A stretch of 64,000 bases of DNA, taken from DASXUX01 sp036504595. Its GTDB lineage: Bacteria > Planctomycetota > SZUA-567 > H5-PLA8. Shown here in pieces: positions 45,901 to 54,851 of this stretch. Position 1 is the first letter of the stretch; the number at the start of each line of letters is the position of its first letter. The stretch is from positions 62,001 through 126,000 of the forward strand of contig DASXUX010000097.1 in the NCBI GenBank assembly GCA_036504595.1. The letters run 5' to 3'. Both the position numbers and the translations under genes were made by a program. The notes beneath the pieces were generated by a model. It was not told where the DNA came from. It worked only from the letters and a program-made list of their open reading frames with translations, and made no database searches.

Positions 45901-48900
45901 TGGCTGTAATGGTGTAAGTGAAGTCGGTCCGCGCAGCGTAGCTGGCAACCAGAGGACTGGTAATCACCGGCGCCGCAGCTTCGCTGATCCCCAGCGAAAT
46001 CGGCCCGGTGGCGCCATAGGAGCCATCGACCACGATCATATACGTGGTTCCGCCAACAGCAGAGAACGTCAACTCGCTGAGCTGACCCGCCCCGAAATTG
46101 TCGTTGTCGGCAACAAGCGCCAAACTCGTGACGTCCGAACCCGTGAAGATCGAGAGCAGGGTGTCGAAATCGCTGCCGGAGGTGGAAACGATCACATCTT
46201 GATTCGCCGGAGCGGTCCACTTCCACCAGACCGACGCGCCGTTCGTAACGCCGGCATACGCGGCGGGCTCGCCGGCCTCTAGCGTCGCGCCCATGTTGAC
46301 TCCCGTTGTGCTGACAGGGAAACCCGTGAGCACATACGCGTTCGCGAAGTTGTCGTTCCCCGGTGGAACGTGCACCGTCATATACTTCGTGTCGTTTCCA
46401 TCGGCGTTCTCAGCCTTAAGTTCGATGTAGGAATCGCCGATGTCGGCCGCTGTGGGTTGCCCGCTCAGCACGCCGGTGGCACTATCGAAGCTCATCCAGG
46501 CTGGCAGAGACTTCGCCGTCAACACGCACAGCACATCGGCTGTCAGCGTATAGTTGAAGTTCGCCTCCGGTTGCACCACCTGTGGAAGCAGGCTGCTGGT
46601 GATCGTCGGCACCGACAACCACCGCGTCAAGGCCACCCCCTTGAAGCTCGATCCGGCAACGTATGATATCTGGAAGACCATGCTGTTGGCTCCCGGCGTC
46701 CCTCCCACGGGCACCACCAGCATCTGGCTGCCTTCGCTGGGCAGATTGCCGAACGTGGAAATCGCCGGTGCATCGCCGATGGGATTATCGATGATCACGT
46801 AGCTGTCGCCCGGGTTGGCCGCTGTTGGTGTGTAGCCGTTAGCGACCACTATTTCCAGGTTGCTGCCGCCCAGATCAAGCGATCCAGCGGTGCCCATCAC
46901 AAACTGGTCGTAATCCGTGCCCGCCGTGACCGCACCGTTCAGGTTGACGCTGAAGGTGACTGAAGAATTCAGCGCCAGGTCGTTGCCTGTCAAGATGCCA
47001 GGACTGGCTATAGGCGATCCAGGGCTCACCTTCCCGCCGGAGGCCACTGAGATGACGCCCGTCGAGCCGGTCCCGCCCAGCGTCCCGCCGTCCAGGATTA
47101 TCGGGTTGGCCGACAAGTTCCCGTTGATCGCCAGCACGCCGCTTTTGATCGTCGCCGTACCGGTGTACGAACCGCTAAGCATCCCGAGCTCTTGCGTGCC
47201 CGTGCCGATCTTGACGAGGTTCCCAGTGCCGCCCATAGAGCCGTAGAAGCCGCCGCTCTCATTGCTTGCGCCAATCGTCAGAGTGTTTGCCGCGCCAGTG
47301 GAGAGATAGACATAGCCGTTTCCGCTGAGCGAGCCGATCGTCTCATTATATACGTTAGTGTCGTACGTGGCACTGTAGTCCACCAGGACGTCACTCTCGT
47401 CGGGAATGACGTTGTCCGCCCCGTTCTGAATTGCGCCAGTACTAGCTATGCTGGTGTGCCCGTTGTACGTATTCGCGCCGGACAGCACCAGTGTGCCGCT
47501 TTGGACCGTTAGCCCCGCGCTTTTTGGATGAATGACGTCGCCATTGGCCAGCTCGGTCGACAACAGCGTTCCGGTGCCATACACTTCCGTCCCCGAGCTG
47601 TTGATCGACCCTGTGGCCAACCGCTCCCGGACCAGGCTGGCGCCGCTCAACGCCGGCGAGAACGCACTGTCCACGCTCAGCGTCAGATCATTGGAGATGG
47701 CCGCGACCGTGCGGATTTGTCCAGCCGCTCGAAGGGTGTCGCCGACGGCCAGTTCCGATGCAAACGCCGTTGATGTCCCGTTGACCGTCGTGCCCGAACT
47801 GCTCACGGCCCCGCTGCATGTCCGGTCAAACGTGAACTTCGTCCCCCCCGGCAGGTCGAGTGTGAAGGCTACATCGACTGCCAGCGTTGCGTCGTCAGTG
47901 ATGTTTGCCACTGTTGCCGTCTGGATCGGGCCGGAAGAGATCACTCCGGAAATCTGATTGGTGCCCGTAATGGAAATCACCCGCGTCGCTCCCTCCAGGC
48001 TTACGGGCCCGGCAAGGTTCAACTGCGGCACGCCCGAACCCATGCTGAAGTCGCCAGTGATTTTGACGGCATTGTTGAGAGTGCTGCTCACCGACGGAGC
48101 AGTGATGTGTGTACCACCCTCGATCACCAGCACGCCCGTCCCGATGGGGCCAAACCCCGCTCCGCTGGTGCCCGATATGTCCAGTTCGCCTACCGAGAGC
48201 ACGGTGCCGCCACTGTAGGTGCTCGGCCCGGTGGTAAACTCCTGCATGCCTCCGCCGATCTTCTGGATCCCGCCCGTGCCGCTGATCACGCCGTTAAACG
48301 TCCCGTTGCCATCGTTCCCGCCGATGGCCAGTGTCCCGGCCCCCAGAGTCACGCTTCCTGCATCGCCCGCCCCGCCGTCCCCCAGCGCCCCGATCGTCTG
48401 CGTCAGACCGTTCAAATTATAGGTCGCGCCGCTATGGACGATCACGTCGCTGATGGCGGAGAGCGCATCTGCCGCGCCGTTCTGCAGTGTGCCCAACGTA
48501 ATGTTCGTCGGCCCCGAGTAATCGTTCGCACCGTGCTGTGGATTGAGGGTGAACGTTCCATTCCCGGCCTTGCTCAACCCGCCGCCACCGGTCAGTTTGC
48601 CAAAAAAGGTGAATGTGGAATCGTTGTAGCCCACAGAAATATCTGCGCCGCTGCTCGAGGTCACCGTTCCATGACCGTTCAGGCTGCTGAACAAGCTGAC
48701 GTACATGTTGGCATCAAAGGTGCACCCGTTGTCAACGGTCAGGGCGGTTGAGCTGCTGAAGCCGCCATTTATGCCCGCGTGAACCGTGCCGCCGCTTACC
48801 GTGAGCGGCCCGGTAAATGAGTTGGCGCCGGCAAACTCCAGATCGCCCGGCCCCGTCTTCGTAATCCCGCCGCTGCCGCTGATTGCGCCGTTAAAGTGGA

Positions 48901-51052
48901 ACATGATCGCCGTCGGCATATCGAAGGTGCACGCGCCATTCAGCGTCACCGTGCCACCATAATTCCCGCTGCCCATCAGCAATCTCATCGTCGATGAGCC
49001 AGCCATCTGCACACCGTTGAATTCTGCGCCGACCATGGCGTTGACTTCCAGCGTCCCCTGTATCGGCGCACTCGGAACGCTGCCATTCGTCGTGCTGCCT
49101 TGCATGGCCGCCAGTTCCAGCGTCCCGCCGTTTTGCACATTGACGCCCGATAGCCTTGCGTCCATGGCCGCGCCTGAAACTGTCAGCCGCGCCCCGCTTT
49201 GCACCGCCACAGTGCTGCAATTCTGTATCGCCCCGTAGTGCGTGATCTCCAATATTCCCGCCGCCACGCTGCTGGCTCCAGACATGCCGTTCATTCCGCC
49301 CAGCGTCAGCGTGCCAGAACCCTGTTTGGTGATTCCGCCGTTCCCCTGTATCTGCCCATTGAATGTCGTGTTGTTGGCATCTCCCACGGTCAGTACCGTT
49401 GTGGAACCCGAACCGAGATCCACGATGCCATCCCCGGACAACGAACCGATCATCTGGTCATGGTCAGCCAGCAAGTACGTGCCGCCGTTATCAATCGTCA
49501 TCTGTGTGGCATTTGGCAGCACGCCAGAGTTCCCGTTCTGCAGCGTTCCGCCATGAATGTTGACCGGCCCGGTAAACGTTTTTTGCGCCCCACCCAAAAC
49601 GAGCGTTCCGCCGCCATACAGAGCCAAACCGCCACTGCCGCTCATCGATCCGGTAAACGAGTAGTTGGCGTTGAGACTGCCCACGCTGAGCGTGCCACTG
49701 CCCAGCAGGACGGCGCCGGAGTCGGTCAGAGACCGGACCATCTGGTCGAATCCGTTCATGTCAAACGTCGCGGTGGAGAACACCTGCAGCAAGGAGCCGG
49801 CCGGAAACACGCCGCTTGCCTTCGCGCGCAACGTCCCGGCCGAGACAATCGTGCTGCCCGTGAACGTGCTGAAACCGCCCAGTTCCAGCGTGCCCGTGCC
49901 CGCCTTGGTGAAATCGGCCACCGCCGAAATCTCATACAGCACGTCGCCGCTGAACACGTCACTGCCAAACGTCGTCGAATTGCCGGTCACGCTGGTGCCC
50001 GAAGACGTGATCGTCCCTGCGCCAACCTTCTGGATCGCGAAACTCGCGTTGGTCAGCGGCGAAGAAAACGGCTGCAGCGTGGTCAGATTCATGCTGCCGC
50101 CCACCGCCAGCACGACCTGCGTCTCAGGGCCCGATCGGATCAGATCGCCCGGCAACACTCCAGTGAACCCTGCCGCATCGCAAGTCAGCGCCGTGCCTGA
50201 ACTGGTGATCGACCCCGTACCGGCCCGTTCGTAACGGTATTGCGTTGGTGAACCCAGATCGCCGGGAAACGGCGCGCTCAGATTCAGGCTGGTCCCGTTG
50301 TTGATCCCCGAAACCGGTGCGCTGCGCGCCGCCGGGCAGCGAATGCCCGCCGCAGCCGTCGTCAATGTGTTATTCACGGTAAACGTGCGCGATGCGTTGC
50401 CCAGATTGATCGGCTGAGCAAACGTCAGGTTCTGCGATCCGTTCACTGTAAAGTCGCCGTTCATGATGAGCGGCACGTTGACCGTCCGCGCGCCGCCGAA
50501 CGCAGCGACCGTCGTACCGGCATCCACCTGCAACGCGCCGTTGCTCAGAGCGTTGTCGTGGCCGATCTCGATGGCGCCGTTGTGCAGCGACGTTCCGCCC
50601 GGGTACGTATTGTTGCCGGCCAGGCGCAGCACGCCGCTGCCGTTCTTGATGAGCCCAATCGGACCGCTGTACACACCGTTGATCGTAAACACGCCGCTGC
50701 TGTTCTGAGTGATCGTCAGTGGGTTGGAAAACGCGGCCACGTTGCAGTCCAGCGTGTGACTACCCGTCCCGCTGACGTTGATCGCCCCGGCTTGGATCGT
50801 CAACTGAAACGCCCCCGAGATGGAGGCGGCGCTCGCGTCAAAGATCAGCGTGCTGCAGTCTGCGCCGCCGGACAAATTCATGGCATGCCGGACGACCGCG
50901 TCGTCCGTCGCGCCCGGAACGCCGTTGGGTGACCAATTCGTGCTGACCGCCCAGTCGCCACTGGCAGCGGACGTGTACGTTGTCCCCGCCAGCGCCGGCA
51001 ACGCGCAGCCCAGCAGCGCAACGGCCAGAATGTTTCTCAGGTTCGTAAACAT
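42998..51052 (-). CDS. Giant exported autotransporter-repeat adhesin
   Basis: The 2684-aa protein has a signal peptide (MFTNLRNILAVALLGCALPA), then about 1420 residues of passenger-associated transport repeats of the form G-G-I-x-K-x-G-x-G-T-L-x-L-x-G-x-N-x-Y-x-G, which build a beta helix. Four S-S-G-T-x-V units are interleaved. The second half has putative Ig-like and pre-peptidase C-terminal-type domains (NDNFANAYVLTG, about 1565) and two PKD domains (SWDFGDGATATGSDP and NFGDGTPVVTG, about 2260-2400). The C-terminus is a beta domain, not a recognisable outer-membrane barrel or PEP-CTERM signal. GGAGG lies 5 bases before the ATG. Confidence 0.85.
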   Translation of the reverse strand: MFTNLRNILAVALLGCALPALAGTTYTSAASGDWAVSTNWSPNGVPGATDDAVVRHAMNLSGGADCSTLIFDASAASISGAFQLTIQAGAINVSGTGSHTLDCNVAAFSNPLTITQNSSGVFTINGVYSGPIGLIKNGSGVLRLAGNNTYPGGTSLHNGAIEIGHDNALSNGALQVDAGTTVAAFGGARTVNVPLIMNGDFTVNGSQNLTFAQPINLGNASRTFTVNNTLTTAAAGIRCPAARSAPVSGINNGTSLNLSAPFPGDLGSPTQYRYERAGTGSITSSGTALTCDAAGFTGVLPGDLIRSGPETQVVLAVGGSMNLTTLQPFSSPLTNASFAIQKVGAGTITSSGTSVTGNSTTFGSDVFSGDVLYEISAVADFTKAGTGTLELGGFSTFTGSTIVSAGTLRAKASGVFPAGSLLQVFSTATFDMNGFDQMVRSLTDSGAVLLGSGTLSVGSLNANYSFTGSMSGSGGLALYGGGTLVLGGAQKTFTGPVNIHGGTLQNGNSGVLPNATQMTIDNGGTYLLADHDQMIGSLSGDGIVDLGSGSTTVLTVGDANNTTFNGQIQGNGGITKQGSGTLTLGGMNGMSGASSVAAGILEITHYGAIQNCSTVAVQSGARLTVSGAAMDARLSGVNVQNGGTLELAAMQGSTTNGSVPSAPIQGTLEVNAMVGAEFNGVQMAGSSTMRLLMGSGNYGGTVTLNGACTFDMPTAIMFHFNGAISGSGGITKTGPGDLEFAGANSFTGPLTVSGGTVHAGINGGFSSSTALTVDNGCTFDANMYVSLFSSLNGHGTVTSSSGADISVGYNDSTFTFFGKLTGGGGLSKAGNGTFTLNPQHGANDYSGPTNITLGTLQNGAADALSAISDVIVHSGATYNLNGLTQTIGALGDGGAGDAGSVTLGAGTLAIGGNDGNGTFNGVISGTGGIQKIGGGMQEFTTGPSTYSGGTVLSVGELDISGTSGAGFGPIGTGVLVIEGGTHITAPSVSSTLNNAVKITGDFSMGSGVPQLNLAGPVSLEGATRVISITGTNQISGVISSGPIQTATVANITDDATLAVDVAFTLDLPGGTKFTFDRTCSGAVSSSGTTVNGTSTAFASELAVGDTLRAAGQIRTVAAISNDLTLSVDSAFSPALSGASLVRERLATGSINSSGTEVYGTGTLLSTELANGDVIHPKSAGLTVQSGTLVLSGANTYNGHTSIASTGAIQNGADNVIPDESDVLVDYSATYDTNVYNETIGSLSGNGYVYLSTGAANTLTIGASNESGGFYGSMGGTGNLVKIGTGTQELGMLSGSYTGTATIKSGVLAINGNLSANPIILDGGTLGGTGSTGVISVASGGKVSPGSPIASPGILTGNDLALNSSVTFSVNLNGAVTAGTDYDQFVMGTAGSLDLGGSNLEIVVANGYTPTAANPGDSYVIIDNPIGDAPAISTFGNLPSEGSQMLVVPVGGTPGANSMVFQISYVAGSSFKGVALTRWLSVPTITSSLLPQVVQPEANFNYTLTADVLCVLTAKSLPAWMSFDSATGVLSGQPTAADIGDSYIELKAENADGNDTKYMTVHVPPGNDNFANAYVLTGFPVSTTGVNMGATLEAGEPAAYAGVTNGASVWWKWTAPANQDVIVSTSGSDFDTLLSIFTGSDVTSLALVADNDNFGAGQLSELTFSAVGGTTYMIVVDGSYGATGPISLGISEAAAPVITSPLVASYAARTDFTYTITASNGPMGFGAQMTLTGSVDAIPTPTTTSFASSTLMGVTGLAGHNVTFTSGVNNGASVFVSDLNPSSGEVMLGAQLAAPPAAGDTFQFSGLPSGWSLDPVKGNLSGSYGAEGTLSVFLSAENISGFGNATLTLKFRGDPPTISTIADQTIPQDTSTGGLSFTIGDTETPATSLQVSGFAADSTLVPPSGIVFGGSGTNRTITITPAPGMVGTTMVDLHVTDQVDQVAGLHFNLTVNPVNHAPSFTKGADQSVQQGCGPQTVSNWATKFVPGPATESSQKVKAYIVSNNNSALFKVQPAVAPDGTLTYTPADDANGSATVSVQVQDDGGTANGGVDTSAAQTFTISVSVGGTLAVITSADTASGQVGADFLYTITATGSQPIKFSCSALPAGLSLVGDTITGTPEAIGVTDVILTAANGWKPDGTLKLTISISTAPLAITSALTANAKVGLGFSYEIKASGDGPFTFSATGLPDGLTFAGATISGVPKKVGDVRITISATGPDGAKDTQSLALKILDKNANLPPLVSEIVACPLPAVVGDSIGFYVTTEDPEGHSVALSWDFGDGATATGSDPEHTFAAAGQYTVSLSASDGTNKTTQSLQVSVYTLDPNAPDIRNVTIAPNPALKGDPVTFTAQIVDPNNVTATASWNFGDGTPVVTGNTVQHTFADVGHYAITLGVTNANGLAGRPVGIQAFVIAAQGSKNVNDGTTTDNPLNGLSIGIDNSTDGIVAFEIDVDALNRSAFDVDTDFGIAGRGPVRGTHPVAQYKNEGIFIATTTAKDIVTHEKKGRARKTVPISAREIGQPGEAKTDPPTKTIIVDSIKGNFLFGRSGGATLAKPDTLSLTGRIAIPDGVDFTKPKQVHFAVGNVVDSAVVSAKGDAAGKVSKIRIKPKKNKDKTRSATFTIKLTQTDLTNKGFDTEGVNPNPKSADLRIQTAIVLGGNAYSVDVPVKLKIDKDGGSGTIFGRTGGE

Positions 51053-51392
51053 GGTCCCCTCCAGATGCCGGCCGGTCTTGGTCAGCGAAGATCCGATTTT
51101 CTGCAGAGTCACGTGGCGGCTTTGCCCAAGCCGCAAACGTAGCTATCCACAGTGACTGCTCTTGAGCTCCGCGAAGCTGGTTGCCACGCAAGTTGTTCGT
51201 TCGGTTCACCGGCAGCTTAGCCGCCCCCAACTCCTAGTCAACACATAGGTGCCGAAATCGCAATAATTCAGTTCACCTGTGCACTGACCGAGCGCCAATC
51301 CGCAGTCCGCAATCCCCGTAGACTCCAGACTCCAGACTCTAGACTCAAGTCCGCGGTGTATCCATCTATATCACCCCTCGAAAGGAGCCCCC
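51053..51392. other. Divergent intergenic region
   Basis: It contains the putative adhesin promoter and, at 51318-51351, a one-sided tandem of AGACTCCAGACTCC units related to the arms at 2112-2199. Otherwise I see nothing in it. Confidence 0.5.
51214..51241 (-). promoter_or_regulatory. Possible promoter of the adhesin gene
   Basis: On the - strand TTGACT (51241-51236) and TAAGCT (51219-51214) are 16 bases apart. The -35 box is good and the -10 box is weak. Confidence 0.35.
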
Positions 51393-52724
51393 ATGAAGCC
51401 TGCCAACAACATCTCGCGTCGTGAAATTCTCGCTGTCGGTGCCGCAGCCGCCACGGTTATGGTTCTCCCCCGCCACGTCCTCGGCGGCCCCGGCCAGAAA
51501 GGCCCCAACGAAAAACTGAACGTCGCCGGCGTCGGGATCGGCGGCATGGGTTCCGGCGACGCGCGCAGTTGCGGCGGCGAAAATGTCGTGGCGCTGTGCG
51601 ATGTGGATCAGAGCGCTCTGGACCGGAACGCGAAGCAGTTCCCCAACGCGAAGCAGTTCCGCGACTGGCGCAAGATGTTCGAGGAACAGAAGGATATTGA
51701 CGTGGTCTTCATCGCCACGCCCGACCACAATCATGCCGTGGTGACCATGGCCGCGCTGAAGATGGGCAAGCACGTCCACTGCCAGAAGCCGCTGACGCAT
51801 TCCGTCTACGAAGCCCGCATGATTGGCAAAGCGGCCGCTGAAGCCAAGGTTGCCACGCAGATGGGTAACTTCGGCCAGGCGGGCGAAGAGGCGCGCCTGG
51901 TTTGCGAGTACATACAGTCCGGCATCACCGGCCCGGTGCGCGAGATTCACGGCGGCTCCAACCGCATCCCTGCGATTTCGGCGCGCGGCATCGCTCGTCC
52001 GAAGGACAAACCGCCCGTTCCCGCCAATCTCGACTGGAACCTGTGGCTGGGCCCCGCGCCGGAACGGCCGTATCATCCCTGCTACCATCCGTTCGCGTGG
52101 CGCGGCTGGTGGGACTTTGGATCGGGCTGTCTCGGAGACATTGCGTGCCACGAGTTCTCGAAAGTCTTCAAGGCGCTCAAACTCGGGAATCCGGCGTGGG
52201 TCGAGGCGTGCTCATCGAACCATCCGCTCGGCAAAGAAATCTCGTTGGAGAGCGCCCCGAACGCGTCCATCACGCGCTGGTATTTCCCCAAGGAAGGCGA
52301 CCGCGAAGCCCTCACCCTCTGCTGGTGGGACGGCGGTCTGCGGCCGCAGCGGCCGGAGGAACTCGAACCCGAGCGCGAATTCGGCGAGAATGACTGGACG
52401 TACATTGTTGGCGACAAGGCCAAAATCTACGGCCACCGCATCATTCCGGAAACGAAACAGAGAGAGATTGGCAAGCCTCCGCGCACCCTCGCACGGTCCC
52501 CGGGCCATTGGCAGGAATTCTTCGCTGCCTGCCGCGGCGGACCGGCGGCAGGCTCCGATTTCTCGAAGCACGCGGCGCACCTGGCGGAAGTCGTGCTGCT
52601 GGGGAATATAGCGCTCCGCGTGCCAGGTCGGCTGATGTGGGACGCGGAGAACTTGAAGTTCACGAACAACGATAAGGCCAATGCGCTGATCAACCCGGCG
52701 TATCGGGAAGGGTACAGCCTGTAG
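51393..52724 (+). CDS. Tat-exported Gfo/Idh/MocA oxidoreductase
   Basis: The 443-aa protein has a Tat signal (SRREILAVGAAAATVMVLP) and the Gfo/Idh/MocA layout: N-terminal Rossmann domain with LNVAGVGIGGMGSGD, the ALCDVDQ strand, VVFIATPDHNHA and the catalytic HCQKPLTHS (the E/Q-K-P motif, here Q-K-P), followed by a beta-sheet substrate domain. The usual E-K-P is Q-K-P, which also occurs in planctomycete homologues. GGAG lies 6 bases before the ATG. Likely acts on secreted sugars together with the other exported enzymes. Confidence 0.88.
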   Translation: MKPANNISRREILAVGAAAATVMVLPRHVLGGPGQKGPNEKLNVAGVGIGGMGSGDARSCGGENVVALCDVDQSALDRNAKQFPNAKQFRDWRKMFEEQKDIDVVFIATPDHNHAVVTMAALKMGKHVHCQKPLTHSVYEARMIGKAAAEAKVATQMGNFGQAGEEARLVCEYIQSGITGPVREIHGGSNRIPAISARGIARPKDKPPVPANLDWNLWLGPAPERPYHPCYHPFAWRGWWDFGSGCLGDIACHEFSKVFKALKLGNPAWVEACSSNHPLGKEISLESAPNASITRWYFPKEGDREALTLCWWDGGLRPQRPEELEPEREFGENDWTYIVGDKAKIYGHRIIPETKQREIGKPPRTLARSPGHWQEFFAACRGGPAAGSDFSKHAAHLAEVVLLGNIALRVPGRLMWDAENLKFTNNDKANALINPAYREGYSL

Positions 52725-52902
52725 CGGAATCCTCCTGCATCGCGTGCCCGCCGGCTGCCCGTGCGGTGGCGCGTGTGACGAGTGACGCGTGGCGGTGACG
52801 AGTGCAATGGCTCACGATCCTCTTCTTCGTGGTGCGAGTTTCCTAAAAGACTTGCCCTGTGGTCCTGGCGCAGAGTAACATAGCGCTTGGAGGTTCATTA
52901 AA

Positions 52903-53130
52903 ATGGTGCGCGTCTCGATAGCTGAAGCCAAGCAGCATTCCTTCGGGGAAATGGCGGAGCAAGTCTCAACTTCACACGAAGAGATCGTGGTCACTGGGCC
53001 TGACGGAGACATGGTGAAGCTTGTGCCCGTTCCCAAGCCGGTCGAACATTACAAAGGCCGCCCTGTCTACAATATTGATGATGCCCAGCATCTGGATTTC
53101 CCGTTTTGGTCGGAAGAACCCCGGAAATAG
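52903..53130 (+). CDS. Phd/YefM-like antitoxin
   Basis: The 75-aa product begins with the Phd-type DNA-binding pattern VSIAEAKQHSFGEMAEQV, followed by E-E-I-V-V-T-G-P-D-G-D-M-V-K-L-V. The C-terminal part (after VEHYKGRPVY) should bind the toxin. GGAGG lies about 10 bases before the ATG. The next gene starts 6 bases after the stop, forming a compact operon, probably autorepressed. Confidence 0.7.
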   Translation: MVRVSIAEAKQHSFGEMAEQVSTSHEEIVVTGPDGDMVKLVPVPKPVEHYKGRPVYNIDDAQHLDFPFWSEEPRK

Positions 53131-53136
53131 CCACGT

Positions 53137-53457
53137 ATGGCTTCGCTGTCGCCGCTGCAGATTTGCATTGTGCGCGTGCGCCTCGGTGAGGCTTACTACC
53201 CGCGTCCATGTGTCATCTTGACCGTTGAAGGCACCAGTTTGCGGCTCGCTGCCATCTCTTCGAAGATGGATCTCTACAGGCCAAGTGAGCATTTGTTGAT
53301 TCGTGAAGACGATCCGGATTTTTCCGCCACAGGACTCGAAACCGCGTCATACGTTTTGGGCGTACCCATCTTTCGTGCGGAAAGCGATCGCGTGCTGGCC
53401 GTCAAGGGTGCGCTGACGGGTGACTTGGCTAAAGCATTTACTGACTGGATCGGCTGA
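53137..53457 (+). CDS. MazF/PemK-like toxin
   Basis: The 106-aa protein has the short SH3-like fold expected of the MazF group: QICIVRVRLGEAYYPRPCVIL for the first strands (V-x-x-x-G-E-x-x-x-R-P-x-V-I-L), then RLAAISSKMDL and a C-terminal helix. MazF toxins cleave mRNA. The pairing with a Phd-type antitoxin, not MazE, is a mixed but common arrangement. Confidence 0.65.
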   Translation: MASLSPLQICIVRVRLGEAYYPRPCVILTVEGTSLRLAAISSKMDLYRPSEHLLIREDDPDFSATGLETASYVLGVPIFRAESDRVLAVKGALTGDLAKAFTDWIG

Positions 53458-53585
53458 ACGCTGTTCCTCCCCCTCTCGGCTAACTGCGCCGCTTTACAAG
53501 CTGCGTTGATTCTCCCGCCCACCCCGTGTACAAGCTTTCCGCGAATCGTCGCATAGCCGAGGCCCCCCTCTAGGAGGAAGACCGC

Positions 53586-54182
53586 ATGGCCGACACTGTC
53601 AAAATCGCCGACACCACCGCCAATCCTGCCCCATTAGGGCTGCTCGGATTCGGCATGACCACCGTCCTGCTCAACCTGCACAACGCCGGTTTCTACGGCA
53701 TCGACAGCATGATTCTGGCCATGGGAATCTTCTACGGCGGAATGGCCCAAGTCATAGCCGGCTACATGGAATGGAAGAAGAACAACACGTTCGGAACGCT
53801 CGCGTTCACATCCTACGGCTTCTTCTGGCTGACGTTCGTGGCGTTGCTCACACTGCCAAGCATGAACCTGGCCGCCGCGCCGACAGCATTTTCCATGGCC
53901 GCGTACCTGACTATGTGGGGCATCTTCACCGGAGTGCTCTTTATCGGCACGCTGCGCCTCAGCCGAGCGCTCCAATTCGTCTTCGCCTCGCTGACCGTGC
54001 TCTTCTTTATTCTCGCCGCTGGGAAGGCAACAGGTTCAGCCGCCACCATGCAAATCGCCGGCTACGAAGGCCTCGTCTGCGGCGCGTCCGCAATCTACAC
54101 CGGCTTGGCGCAGGTGCTCAACGAAGTTTACGGCAAAGTCGTCCTGCCACTCGGCCCCGTGGCAAAGCCCTCTGCGCCCTGA
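53586..54182 (+). CDS. Acetate/succinate transporter, GPR1/FUN34/YaaH (SatP) family
   Basis: The 198-aa protein has six predicted helices and the family signature NPAPLGLLGFGMTTVLLNLH at the N-terminus. GIFYGGMAQVIAGYMEWKKNN is the second conserved block, and FTSYGFFWLTFVAL the third. It likely imports acetate with protons. GGAGG lies before the ATG. No partner gene is adjacent. Confidence 0.92.
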   Translation: MADTVKIADTTANPAPLGLLGFGMTTVLLNLHNAGFYGIDSMILAMGIFYGGMAQVIAGYMEWKKNNTFGTLAFTSYGFFWLTFVALLTLPSMNLAAAPTAFSMAAYLTMWGIFTGVLFIGTLRLSRALQFVFASLTVLFFILAAGKATGSAATMQIAGYEGLVCGASAIYTGLAQVLNEVYGKVVLPLGPVAKPSAP

Positions 54183-54259
54183 ACCTTCTGAACCCTGTGC
54201 CACGGGCAGCCGCCGTTTGCTGTTGGCTGCCCGTGCTTCTCCGTGCCCCGTCGATCAGT

Positions 54260-54661
54260 TCATTCTTCCACGTTGAACGGCCTGACCTGCCGCCAATCGT
54301 CGCAGCCGGTGCAGGTCGGGATCGTGCGCTCCGACTCATAGCTGTAATAGCCGTTATTGGACGAGCCTACGTGCCCGCTCTTGTGCTCCCATGTCCCGCG
54401 GGAGTAATCGCAATTGCTACACGTGCTGCAATCACTGCACTTGTCACAGTCACTGCATTTGCCGCAGTCACTGCATGACGAATCCGAATAGCTTACGTTG
54501 ACCGCTTGGTTATCGGACCTGTTGAAGAATACGGTCCGTTCATGGTCGTCGCTGCTGTGAAACGAGACGCCATCGTCGCACTCGTCACAGCAGCCGCCCA
54601 GGAACAGCAGGCCGCCGCCTGCCAATATCACTGAAGCGAAAACTCGCGCCATCTGGTTCAT
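54260..54661 (-). CDS. Cysteine-periodic lipoprotein
   Basis: The 133-aa product has a lipoprotein signal (MARVFASVILAGGGLLFLGG then Cys-Cys). The central part is CSDCGKCSDCDKCSDC followed by STCSNCD, that is eight cysteines each separated by two residues. A further C-x-x-C lies at the lipid end (CCDEC) and another (CTGC) near the C-terminus. This could bind several metal ions or a cluster. Start at 54661 or the Met at 54652. I do not recognise a family. Confidence 0.65.
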   Translation of the reverse strand: MNQMARVFASVILAGGGLLFLGGCCDECDDGVSFHSSDDHERTVFFNRSDNQAVNVSYSDSSCSDCGKCSDCDKCSDCSTCSNCDYSRGTWEHKSGHVGSSNNGYYSYESERTIPTCTGCDDWRQVRPFNVEE

Positions 54662-54805
54662 ATCGCCGCCTTGCTCGATTCTCTGCCTGTGCAACGCGCC
54701 GCCAGCGACACGCTGGCATCTGAGCGGTTGCTTTTGGCCTTAAAGTGAGCAAAACCTGAACCGCAAGTACGCGGGAGAGAAGGTGGCATCAGTGTTTAGG
54801 AGTGA

Positions 54806-54843
54806 CAGCCCGAGTGCCGCTTGCGCAGCCAAGAGCCAAGAGC
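54806..54843. repeat. Second copy of the CGCTTGCGCAGCC repeat
   Basis: It matches 26053-26090 with about three differences and ends in the same CAAGAGCCAAGAGC run. It lies just past the stop of the - strand hypothetical gene. Confidence 0.75.
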
Positions 54844-54851
54844 GAAAAGAC

